Positions 44,725 to 55,800 of a DNA stretch of 64,000 bases are shown here, one piece after another. The position numbers and the translations under genes are program-made. Under the pieces are notes generated by a model that saw nothing but the letters and a program-made list of their open reading frames with translations, searched no databases and had not been told where the DNA came from. The first letter of the stretch is position 1; each line of letters opens with the position of its first letter. Origin of the DNA: an archaeon (GTDB lineage Archaea > Nanobdellota > Nanobdellia > Pacearchaeales > GW2011-AR1); contig JAIORZ010000011.1 of assembly GCA_021107855.1 (NCBI GenBank), positions 71,686 to 135,685 of the forward strand, written 5' to 3'.

Positions 44725-45282
44725 ATGAATAAACATATTTTGGGTCGCTCGGCAGACTACAGATTGCTTGATGGCTCTGCGCACCCCAAATTGCGGAGTA
44801 AGGGGGCGAGCTCTGTGGCCAAGATTGATGTGATTGTCGTCGTCGTTAGTTTGGTGGTTTTGATGGGGTTAGTAGGCTATGCTCGACCGTTGGTGATCGC
44901 GCCGATTAATGATTTCGAGAGTTTGGATGGGAATATTTTATTTAGTTTTGAGCGGGCTGATATTTTGTTGGTTGATGATAATTTGGATTTTACGACGCCG
45001 GATGAGTATCGAGTTGTTGCGGGTGAAAAAATTAAGTTGGAGCCTGGTGTTTATTATTGGAAAGTAAGTGGGGTCTTGGGGAGTGAAATTCGTAAGTTGA
45101 CGATTAAGTCTAGGGTTGAGCTGGAGTTGGTTGAGACAGAAGAGGGGATGGCGGTTGTTAATTCTGGGAATGTCAGGTTGAATGTGGATGTTTATGATGG
45201 GGACGAGTTGGTTGAGAACAAGAAGCTGGGTGTTGGCGAGATTAGTGGCGAGGGAGATAAATTTGTTGGTGAGATGGAATGA
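44725..45282 (+). CDS. Small membrane-anchored beta-rich protein
   Basis: This 185-residue protein starts at the ATG at 44725, about eight bases after GGAG. The N-terminal 33 residues are basic and cytoplasmic, one transmembrane helix spans about 34-53, and the exported part is beta-rich with LEPGVYYWKVSG and a VVNSGNVRLNV segment, similar to fibronectin/Ig-like folds. Its stop overlaps the start of the 395-residue gene by four bases, so the two are probably translated together. I do not recognise a named family. The nearby surface genes suggest a role in assembly or anchoring. Confidence 0.75.
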   Translation: MNKHILGRSADYRLLDGSAHPKLRSKGASSVAKIDVIVVVVSLVVLMGLVGYARPLVIAPINDFESLDGNILFSFERADILLVDDNLDFTTPDEYRVVAGEKIKLEPGVYYWKVSGVLGSEIRKLTIKSRVELELVETEEGMAVVNSGNVRLNVDVYDGDELVENKKLGVGEISGEGDKFVGEME

Positions 45283-46466
45283 GGGAGTTTTTGATTTTGC
45301 TGATTGGGATTTTTATGGTCGGAGGTGTTTTGGCTTTAGGTATTACGCCGGCTCGGACGACGCTTGATTTTGAGAAGAAGATGGAGAAGAGTGTTGGATT
45401 TGATATTTTGAATGCTGGTGGGAATGATATTAAGGTCGTGTTTTCGGCGCAGGGTGATTTGGCTGAGTATATTTCGTTGCCGGTGAAGGAGTCTGAGATT
45501 TTGGGGAGCGAGAAGAGCAAGAGTTTTAGTTATGAGTTGAATTTGCCGTCGGAGCTTGAGCCTGGACTTCATACGGGTGAGATTTTTGCGATGCAGTTGC
45601 CAAGTGGGGCGAGTAGTGAGGGGTCGCAGATTTTAGCGACGCTGGCTGTTGTTACGCAGGTTCATATTTATGTTCCTTATCCTGGGAAGTATGCGAGCGC
45701 GAAGTTGTATGTTTATAGTGCGAATGTTGGCGAGGAGGTTAAGTTTGTTATTCCGGTTATTAGTGCGGGGAAGTTTGATTTGAGTTCGGTTAGGGCGAAT
45801 GTTGATATTTATAATAAGATGGGGGAGAAGTTGGAGAGTTTCGGAACGGATTCTGTTAGTGTTACGAGTGGGACTAGGAAGGAATTGGTGTATAACTGGA
45901 GGGCGAATGTTGCGGTTGGGGAATATCTTGCTAAAGCCGTGATAGTTTATGACGACGGGACGATTTCGTTGGAAGAGAAATTTAGTGTTGGAAGCGAGGA
46001 GTTGGAGTTGCAGGAGATTGTAGTTGGTGGGTTTAGTTTGGGTGAGATTGCGAAGTTGGAGATGTTGGTTGAGAATAAGTGGGGAGAGACGATTAGTGGG
46101 GCGTATATTGAGACAAAGATTAAAGATGATGAGGGGGATGTTGTTTCGAGCTTTGAATCGGCTGCTCAGAATATTGCGGCGTTGAGTAAAGAGATTTTTG
46201 TTTCGTATTGGGATACTGCGGGAGTTCGTGAGGGAGATTATGATGCTGAGGTTTCGATTAATTATGGGGAGAAGACGAGTAAGAAGAATTTGAGGTTTGA
46301 GGTTAGTGAGAATGAGTTGATTATTATTGGTTTGGGTTATGTGATTTCTGCGGATGGAAACGGAAGTTCTGATGCGATTATTGTTGTCTTGGTGATTGTC
46401 ATCGTGTTGTTGGTTTTGTTGAATTTACTGTGGTTCTTTTTGCTGAGGAAGAGGCTGAAAAGGTAG
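45279..46466 (+). CDS. C-terminally anchored Ig-like partner protein (copy 1)
   Basis: This 395-residue protein has a signal peptide (about 1-19) ending before GITPARTTLDF, two or three Ig-like beta domains (FSYELNLPSELEPGLHTGEI, VHIYVPYPGKYASAKLYVYSANVGE, EISLGEIAKLEMLVENKW-type segments), a C-terminal transmembrane helix (about 368-390) and a basic cytoplasmic tail RKRLKR. It is a clear paralogue of the 396-residue gene at 57890. The order of a lipid-facing anchor behind extracellular Ig-like domains recalls bacterial DUF916/DUF3324 proteins that display WxL proteins; this is an analogy, not a database match. It ends the giant-A operon. Confidence 0.8.
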   Translation: MREFLILLIGIFMVGGVLALGITPARTTLDFEKKMEKSVGFDILNAGGNDIKVVFSAQGDLAEYISLPVKESEILGSEKSKSFSYELNLPSELEPGLHTGEIFAMQLPSGASSEGSQILATLAVVTQVHIYVPYPGKYASAKLYVYSANVGEEVKFVIPVISAGKFDLSSVRANVDIYNKMGEKLESFGTDSVSVTSGTRKELVYNWRANVAVGEYLAKAVIVYDDGTISLEEKFSVGSEELELQEIVVGGFSLGEIAKLEMLVENKWGETISGAYIETKIKDDEGDVVSSFESAAQNIAALSKEIFVSYWDTAGVREGDYDAEVSINYGEKTSKKNLRFEVSENELIIIGLGYVISADGNGSSDAIIVVLVIVIVLLVLLNLLWFFLLRKRLKR

Positions 46467-46470
46467 GAAG

Positions 46471-46480
46471 TTATTTAAAT
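46471..46480 (+). promoter_or_regulatory. TATA box for 90-residue membrane protein gene
   Basis: TTATTTAAAT is centred about 26 bases before the ATG at 46501, giving a predicted leaderless message separate from the giant-A operon. Confidence 0.55.
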
Positions 46481-46500
46481 GAGTTTGCTCTGAATTTGAT

Positions 46501-46773
46501 ATGGCGAAGAAAAATGATTTGGTTGTGATTGTCCTTGTTGTTGCTCTAATCTTGACTATTGGATATATTGGTGTTGATAAATATAGTGCTTGGAAGATGG
46601 AGAAAAATTTAGAGGAGAATAGGGCGATTTATCAAGAGGGTGCGAACTATGGGTATGAACAGGCGATTATTGGGGTTGCGAGTGGGGCCGTTTCGTGTCA
46701 AGAGGTTCCTTTGGTCGTTGGTAATGAGACGATTAATGTTATTTGGACGGAATGTTTGAAGCAGGTTGGTTAA
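46501..46773 (+). CDS. Small single-pass membrane protein
   Basis: This 90-residue protein has an N-terminal transmembrane helix (about residues 6-25), then a charged helix (KMEKNLEENRAIYQEG) and a segment with two cysteines (SCQEVP and TECLKQVG) that could pair outside the cell. I do not recognise a family. It stands alone between the two giant-protein units with its own TATA box. Confidence 0.7.
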   Translation: MAKKNDLVVIVLVVALILTIGYIGVDKYSAWKMEKNLEENRAIYQEGANYGYEQAIIGVASGAVSCQEVPLVVGNETINVIWTECLKQVG

Positions 46774-46797
46774 AGTATATAATGGATTTTGATATAT

Positions 46798-46807
46798 TTT
46801 ATAAATA
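46798..46807 (+). promoter_or_regulatory. TATA box for giant protein B gene
   Basis: TTTATAAATA is centred about 25 bases before the ATG at 46827, which supports that start and a leaderless message for the giant-B operon. Confidence 0.6.
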
Positions 46808-46826
46808 AGTTTTTATTTGTTTAGGA

Positions 46827-49800
46827 ATGAAAGAGCGTGGATATTTTTTGTTATTTGTAGGGTTTTTGTTGGCTGGTTTGTTGTTCGTTTCTGGTGGGAT
46901 TAGTAGCACTAATTATAATATTGATTCTTTGGTTGTTTCGAGTGGGGGAGATAATGTTTCTTCTAGTGGCTTTAGTTTGAAAACGATTGTTGGGATGATT
47001 TCGGGGGCTTTGAGTTCTATTAATTTTTTGAATGATATTGGGTTTTATTATGCGACTACTATTGCTGGTGGTTCGGGATGTACTAGTTGTTCGGGTTGTA
47101 ATAGCGAGATAGCTGCTGCGGGCTCGGGGGATACGGTGACGCTTGGTGCGGATATTTCTGGGCAGGATGGGAATTGTATAGAATTCGCGGGGAAGGATGA
47201 TGTGACGTTTGATTGTGATGGGTATGCGATAGGGGGAGATGGGGATGGCAGTGGAGTGGGCGTGTATTTTGATTTTAATTCGGAGAATGATACTCTTAAA
47301 AATTGTATAAATATTAGCGGGTTTTATCGTGGAATCCATTTGTATGGTTCCCCAAATAACACCCTAATTAATAACACGGTAGCAAATAATTCGGGTCATG
47401 GAATCTATGTTGAAGGTTCTTATGACAATATTCTAATTAATAACACAGTAACAAATAATTCGGGGCAGGAGATTCGTCTTGATTCTTCTCAAAGGAATAA
47501 TTTAACTAACAATACTGCTATAAGTGATTCAAGTATTGGAATCTATCTTTCCTCTTCCTCAAACTACAACATTTTAATATCTAATACCGGAACAAGCAAT
47601 TCAAACTATGGAATTTATATTTATTCTTCCTCAAATTATAATAATTTAACCAACAACATCGGGATAAGTGATTCAAGTTATGGAATTTATGTTAATTCTT
47701 ACTCGAATTATAACAATCTAACTAATAACAACGGAACAAGCAATTCGGGTCGTGGAATTACTCTTGGTACCTCCTCAAATTATAATACCCTAACCAACAA
47801 CACCGGAACGAGTGATATAGATTGGGGGATCTATCTTTATTCTTCTTCAAATAATAATCTGACTAACAATACAGGTATAAGTAATTCAAATATTGGGGTT
47901 ATTCTTTCTACTTCTTCAAATAACAATATTTTAATTGGCAATAATGGAACAAGTGATTCAAATATTGGAATTTATCTTTCTACTTCTTCAAACAACACCC
48001 TAACCAACAACACCGGGATAAGTAATTCAAGTCATGGGATTTATCTCTCTACTTCTTCGGATAATAATTTAACGGATAATAATGGAACGAGTAATTCAAA
48101 TAGTGGAATCTATCTTGCTACTTCTTCAAGTTATAATAATCTAATCAATAATACCGGAACAAGTAACGCAAGTTATGGAATTTACATTCGAAGTTCTTCA
48201 AATTACAATGTTTTAACCAATAACACCGGAATAAGTGATTTAAATCATGGAATCTATCTCGAAACTGTTTCAAATAATGTATTGTTTTCTAATACGGGAA
48301 ATTGCACGGGAAGTGTCTTTGCTGCGAAAAGTGGGATAAGATTAAATGGTGCTAATTATAATAATCTTACAAATAATATTGGGGATACGGTTGATAATCA
48401 GGGAATATATATTATTGGGTCTTTGAATAATACTCTAACTAACAACATCGGGAGGGCTGATACAAGCTATGGAATTTATGTCCATTCCTCTTCGGGCAAT
48501 AATCTAACTAACAACACCGGGACGAGCAATTCGGGTGAGGGAATTTATCTTGCTTCATCTGCGAACGACAATATCTTAACTAATAATACCGGGACAAGTG
48601 ATTCAGATTATGGTATTTATATTCTTTCCTCTTCGGGCAATGTATTAATTGATAATGTTGCAAGGTCGGAAAGTTATAGAGGATTAGGACTTTCAGTTTC
48701 AGATTATAATTCAATTTCAGGATTAAATGCGAGTGTGACTTCTGGAGGTTATGGGGTATATTTTAATGATGCTGCTTATAATAATTTTAGTGACTCCGTT
48801 TTTATTAATGCGTCGACGGATGTTTATGTTGAGTCTGCTGCCTCTTCCGTTGATAATATTTTCCTGAATTGTTCTTATGATACGGAGTCGGTAGCTGGGG
48901 CGGCGAATTCTTTGATTAGGCAGTGGTGGTTTGGGGTTTATGTTAATGATTCAGTTGGGGCGGCGGTGAATGGGGCGAATGTTAGTGGGTTTAATTCGAG
49001 TGAGGATTTGCAATTTTCGGTTTTGACTAATTCGAGTGGCTGGATAGATAAGTTGGGGATTACTGAGTATGTTAATATTGGGGGGAGTGTTTCTTCTTAT
49101 TCGAATTATAAGATTAACGCGTCGGAGGGGGCGAAGACTGGTGAGTTGACTGGGTATAATGTGAGTGAGGTTTTGAACAAACTTGATAACGTGATTACGA
49201 TTGAGGACCTTTCTGCTTATTTTAATTCTCGATGGGATACTACTGAAACTTCTACGGGTTCATCTAATAGCACTTCGATTAAATTGCCGTTGGAAGATGG
49301 GGGGAATTATGATTTTGTTGTTGATTGGGGAGATGGGAATAGCACGACCGTTACTACGTATGATAGTGTGAATGCGACGCATGATTATTTAGTGGAGGGA
49401 ACGTATAATGTTTCTATTTCGGGGACCATTGAAGGATTTAGGTTTAATAATGGGGGGGATAGGCAGAAGATTATGGATATAAGTCAGTGGGGGGATTTAA
49501 GGGTGGGGAATAATAATGGTTATTTCTATGGGTGTGATAATTTAGTTGGAACTGCTGAAGATGTTTTGAATTTGAGTGGGACGACAGATTTAAGTTATAT
49601 GTTCTGTGGCGCATCAATCTTCAACAGCAATCTATCAACCTGGAACACATCAAATGTTACAAATATGAATTATATGTTTGCTTCTGCCTCAGCCTTCAAT
49701 GGCAACATATCCAACTGGGATGCTTCAAGTGTCACAAATATGAGTTATATGTTCTATGGTGCCTCAGTCTTCAATGACGATTTATCAACTTGGAACACAT

Positions 49801-52800
49801 CAAGTGTTACAGAGATGGATTATATGTTTCGTGGTGCCTCAGCCTTCAATGGTAATTTATCAACCTGGAACACATCAAGTGTTACAACCATGCGAACTAT
49901 GTTTTATTTCGCCACAGCCTTCAATAGCGACATATCAACCTGGGACACATCAAGCGTCACAACCATGAGAGAGATGTTTCGTGGTGCCTCAGCCTTCAAC
50001 GGCAATATATCAAACTGGGACACATCAAGCGTTACGACTATGAATCAGATGTTTGTTTCTGCCTCAGCCTTCAACGGCAATCTACCCAACTGGAACACAT
50101 CAAGTGTTGAAGATATGTATGCTATGTTTTATTTAGCCACCTCTTTTAATGGCAATCTATCAAACTGGGAGACATCAAGTGTTGAAGATATGTATGCTAT
50201 GTTTTATTCCGCCACAGCCTTCAATGGCAATATATCAAACTGGGATACCTCAAGTGTTATGACTATGTATTATATGTTTGGTTCCGCCACAGCCTTCAAT
50301 GGCAATATATCAACCTGGAACACATCAAGCGTCACAAATATGGATTATATGTTTCATTCCGCCACCTCTTTCAATCAAAATATTAGTTCCTGGGATGTCT
50401 CGGGTGTTACAACTATGTCTTCTATGTTTTATGGCGTTACTTTGTCCCTAGAGAATTATGATTCGTTGCTTATTGGTTGGGAAAGTTTGCCTTCTTTACA
50501 GAATTCTGTGAATTTTCATGGTGGGAATAGTCAGTATTGTTTGGGGGCTGATGCGAGGCAGGGGCTGAATGACAGTTGGGATTGGGTGATAACGGATGGG
50601 GGGATGAATTGTACGCTTCCGAATATTACAGATATCATTGTTATTAACGAATCAGGCGTCGTGGATGGGGATATTGTTAGGGGGGATAACGTGACTATCA
50701 ATGTGACCCTGGAAGACAATTACGGGATTGATAAGGTTTGGGTGAAGGTTTGGGAGGGGATTGTCGGGGCGAGTAGTGTGCTTTATGAGGGGTTCTTGAC
50801 TTTGATTGGGGCGATTTGGACTGTGACGTTTGGGACGAATTCGAGTTTTAATTTGGGGGAGGTTAATTATACAGTTTATGTTAACAACAGCGAGGGGGAG
50901 GAGGTTAATGAGAGTGGGAATTTTACTATCATTCCTGTTTCTTGTGTCAATTGTTCGGATTGTAATAGTAAGATAGCTGCTGTGGGCTCGGGAGATACGG
51001 TGACGCTTGGTGCGGATATTTCTGGGCAGAATGATAATTGTATAGAGTTCGCGGGGAAGGATGATGTGACTTTTGATTGCGATGGGCATAAGATAGTAGG
51101 GGATTGGGATAGTACTGGAAATGGAATTTATTTGTCTACTGACTCGGATAATAATATTATTAAAAACTGTGTCAATATCAGTGGATTTCGGCGTGGAATC
51201 TATTTTTATTTTTCCGATAACGGCACCCTAACCAACAACACCGCAACAAATAATTCAAATATTGGATTTTCTTTTTATTATTCCGATAACGGCACCCTAA
51301 CCAACAACACTGTAAATAATTCAAATACTGGAATCTATTTTGGTTATTCTCCAAACAGCACTCTAACCAACAACACCGTAATAAGCACTTCGGGTTATGG
51401 AATTAGTTTTGTCTCTTCTTCAGACAGCACTCTAATTAACAACACCGCAACGAGTAATACAAGTTCTGGAATTTATTTTTCCACTTCTTCAAATATTATT
51501 TTAACCAATAATATCATAACAGGTAATTCGGCAAGTCCTGGAGTTGGCTTTACCACTTCTTCAAATAACACTTTAATCGACAACACCGTAACAAGCTCAG
51601 GTATTGGGATTCAGCTCGCTACTCCCTCAGACAGCACACTAACCAACAACACAATAGACAGTTCAAGTTATGGAATTCATTTTACTAGTGCTTCGAATGT
51701 CACCCTAACTAACAATATTGTAACAAGTAGTTCAAGTTATGGAATTCTTCTTCAAACTGCTTCAAATATGACACTAACCAACAACACCGTAACGGCTAGT
51801 TCGCAAGCAGGAATGTATCTTGACGGATTGTCTGACAGTATCCTAACCAATAACACCGCAACGAGTAATACAAATTATGGGGTTTATCTTATTTCCTCCT
51901 CAAATAATGTATTAGTTGACAGCACTGTAAAATCGGAGAGTAATCATGGATTTTTAATTCATGCTTCAGATTATAATTCAATTTCAGGATTAAATGCAAG
52001 TACAACTTCTGGAGGTTTTGGAATATATTTCCAGGATGCCGCTTATAATAATTTTACCGATTGTGTTTTTATTAATGCGTCTACGGATGTCTATATTGAT
52101 ATTACTGCTGGTTCTAATGACAATATTTTTCTGAATTGTTCTTATGATACAGAGTCGGTGAGTGGGGCGGCGAATTCTTTGATTAGGCAGTGGTGGTTTG
52201 GGGTTTATGTTAATGATTCAGTTGGGGCGGCGGTGAATGGGGCGAATGTTAGTGGGTTTAATTCGAGTGAGGATTTGCAATTTTCGGTTTTGACTAATTC
52301 GAGTGGCTGGATAGATAAGTTGGGGATTACTGAGTATGTTAATATTGGGGGGAGTGTTTCTTCTTATTCGAATTATAAGATTAACGCGTCGGAGGGGGCG
52401 AAGACTGGTGAGTTGACTGGGTATAATGTGAGTGAGGTTTTGAACAAACTTGATAACGTGATTACGATTGAGGACCTTTCTGCTTATTTTAATTCTCGAT
52501 GGGATACTACCAAGGTTGGTGTGTCCAATAGCACTACAATTAAATTGCCATTGGAGAATGGCGGGAATTATGATTTTGTTGTTGATTGGGGAGATGGTTC
52601 GGATGATACGATTACTGCATATGATCAGGCTGAGGTTACACATAATTACGGAGTGGAGGGAACGTATAATGTTTCTATTTCGGGGACAATAGAGGGATTT
52701 AGATTTAATAACGGGGGGGATAGGTTGAAGATTTTGGATATAACCCAGTGGGGAGATTTAAGGATTGGAAATAATAGTCGTTATTTTTATGGTTGTAGTA

Positions 52801-55800
52801 ATTTGGATGTGAGTGCGACGGACGCTCTTGATTTGAATGGAACGACTGATTTGAGTTATATGTTTTATTCTGCCACATCTTTCAATGGTAATCTATCAAA
52901 CTGGAATACATCAAAAGTCACAGACATGAGTTATATGTTTTATTATACTCTGGCTTTCAATAATGACATATCAGGTTGGGACACCTCAAGTGTTACAACT
53001 ATGAATCATATGTTTTATATTGCCGCAGCTTTCAACGGAGATTTATCAAACTGGAATACATCAAAAGTCACAGACATGAGTTATGCGTTTACTTCTGCCA
53101 CATCTTTCAATGGTAATCTATCAAACTGGGATACTTCAAGCGTCACGACTATGAATTCTATGCTCCGTGATGCTCCAGGCTTTAGTGGTGATATATCAGG
53201 TTGGAACACATCGAAAGTCACAGACATGAGCCGTATGTTTTATTGCGATCCTTCCTCATACTTCAATAGCGACATATCAGCCTGGGACACATCAAGCGTC
53301 ACAGACATGAGTTATATGTTTTATAAGGCCGACAGATTCAATCGCAACCTATCAAACTGGGACACATCAAGCGTCACGACCATGACTGGTATGTTCAATT
53401 CTGCCTTAGTCTTCAACGGTGATTTATCAAACTGGAGCACTTCAAATGTTACAACTATGTATGCTATGTTTTATGATGCTGCAGATTTCAATCGCAACTT
53501 ATCAAACTGGGATACTTCAAGTGTTGAAGATATGTATGGTGTGTTTTATGGTGCCTCAGACTTCAATGGCGACGTATCCAACTGGAACACATCAAACGTC
53601 ACAAGCATGAATCGCATGTTCGGTCAGACTACAGTCTTTAATGGTAACTTATCAAACTGGGACACTTCAAATGTCGTAGATATGCGATGGATGTTTTATC
53701 TTGCTACATCCTTCAATAGTAGTATATCAAATTGGAATACCTCAAATGTTGCGTATATGAGCTATATGTTTTCTTCTGCCGTAGCTTTCAGTAGCGATTT
53801 ATCTAACTGGAATACCTCAAATGTCACAAATATGGATTCTATGTTTTCTTCTGCCACAGTCTTCAATGGTAATATATCAAACTGGGATGTGTCAAACGTT
53901 GAAAGTATGTATCAGATGTTTCATTCTGCCATAGCTTTTGACCAGGACATAGGGGATTGGAATGTTTCGAAAGTCACAGCTATGACCAATATGTTTAACA
54001 GCGTTGCTCTGTCGACGGAAAATTATGATTCGTTGCTTATTGGTTGGAATAACTTATCTCTTTTGCAGAATGATACCGTTTTTAGTGGCGGAGATAGTTA
54101 CTATTGTTTGGGGGGTGATGCGAGGCAGGGCTTGAATGATAGTTGGGATTGGACGGTGACGGATGGGGGTTATAATTGTACTCTTCCCAATATTACAGAT
54201 GTTATTGTTATTAACGAATCGGGTGTTGTGGATGGAACTATTATCAGGGGGGACAATGTGACTATTAACGTGACCCTGGAGGATGAGTATGGGATTGATA
54301 AGGTTTGGATAAAAGTTTGGGAGGGGGTTGTCGGAGCGAGTAGTGTTCTTTATGAGGGGTTCTTGACTTTGGTTGGGGCATTTTGGACTGTGACGTTTGG
54401 GACGAATTCGAGTTTTAATTTGGGGGAGGTTAATTATACGATTTATGTTAATAATAGCGAGGGGGAGGAGGTTAATGAAAGTGGGAATTTTACTATTGAG
54501 AATTTTGCGCCGGTTATCAATTCTTCGAGGATTTATTCTGTTTCGAATACGACGACTCATGATTTGCTTGGATATTGTAATGGGTCGGATCCTGAAGGTG
54601 AGAATTTTACATATTATTATAAGTGGTATAAGAATGATGTGGTCAATACGACGGGGGATGTGATAAATGATTCGGACTCGGAGGTCAATGTTGATAATAT
54701 TTCGTCTAGCTTGCTTGGCATTGGTGATAATTGGACGTTGTCTTGTCTCGTGGGAGATGGTTCAGAAAATTCTAGTTGGCTTAATAGTTCGGAAGTTCAT
54801 ATTCATCAGGGCTGTGCTGTGTTCAATGAACCTGGAGTGTATGCGCTGACAAAGAATCTTAGTTCGTCTGGGACGTGTTTTGAGATAAATGTTAGCAATG
54901 TAACGCTTGACTGTCAGGATTATGCTATTGCTGGGAACAGTACGGGGTCAGCAGTTTGGATGCATGGGGTGTATGGGAATAATTTGTTTAATGTAACAGT
55001 TAGTAATTGTCTTATGGAGAATTTTAGTTATGGACTTAGGGTTGATTATACTAATGATTCGTTGGGGGAATTTATTGATGTATCTTCTATGGATTATCCT
55101 ATTTATTTGTATGCTGGTGGCGACAATAGGATAGTAAATGTAAGTTTGAATGCTAGTTCGTATGGTATCCAGATTGGTTCATCCCGTAGCAACAATATTA
55201 CTAATATGACATGTTATGGTGCCAGTGCTACTTATGGTGTGTATTTGAACGGTGCTGACCTGAACAGATTTAATGGGATAATAATGATTGATTCGTCGAG
55301 GGGGTTGTTTATATTCGGAAATTCGGGACAGAACATATTTGAGAATTTTATAATTTCCGATGCTACTGTATATGGAATTAAGGTAGATGCTACTGGTAGC
55401 ACGCAGAATATTTTTAGGAATGGTACTATCTTAAGGGCTGAATGGGGTATAGCTATCGATTATCTGGCAAATGAGAATGAGTTTTATAATATAAATATTA
55501 GTGACAGTACTGGCTATGGGGTATACTTTGAGCATCCTTCTTCGGGTGATAATATATTCTATAACAACTACTTCGAAAATGATTTCAACTTCAGAATGGT
55601 CTCTGGTTCGGACCATTACTGGAATACATCAAACACAACAGGACCCAACATTGTTGGCGGTGCAAATATCGGGGGGAATTATTGGACGGTTCCGGGTGGA
55701 TTAGGATATTCGGATGTATGTGATGATGATGACAGCGACGGGTTTTGTGATAACCCATATGTTATGGAACAAGGGGAGACTGATTATTTGCCTTTGGCTG

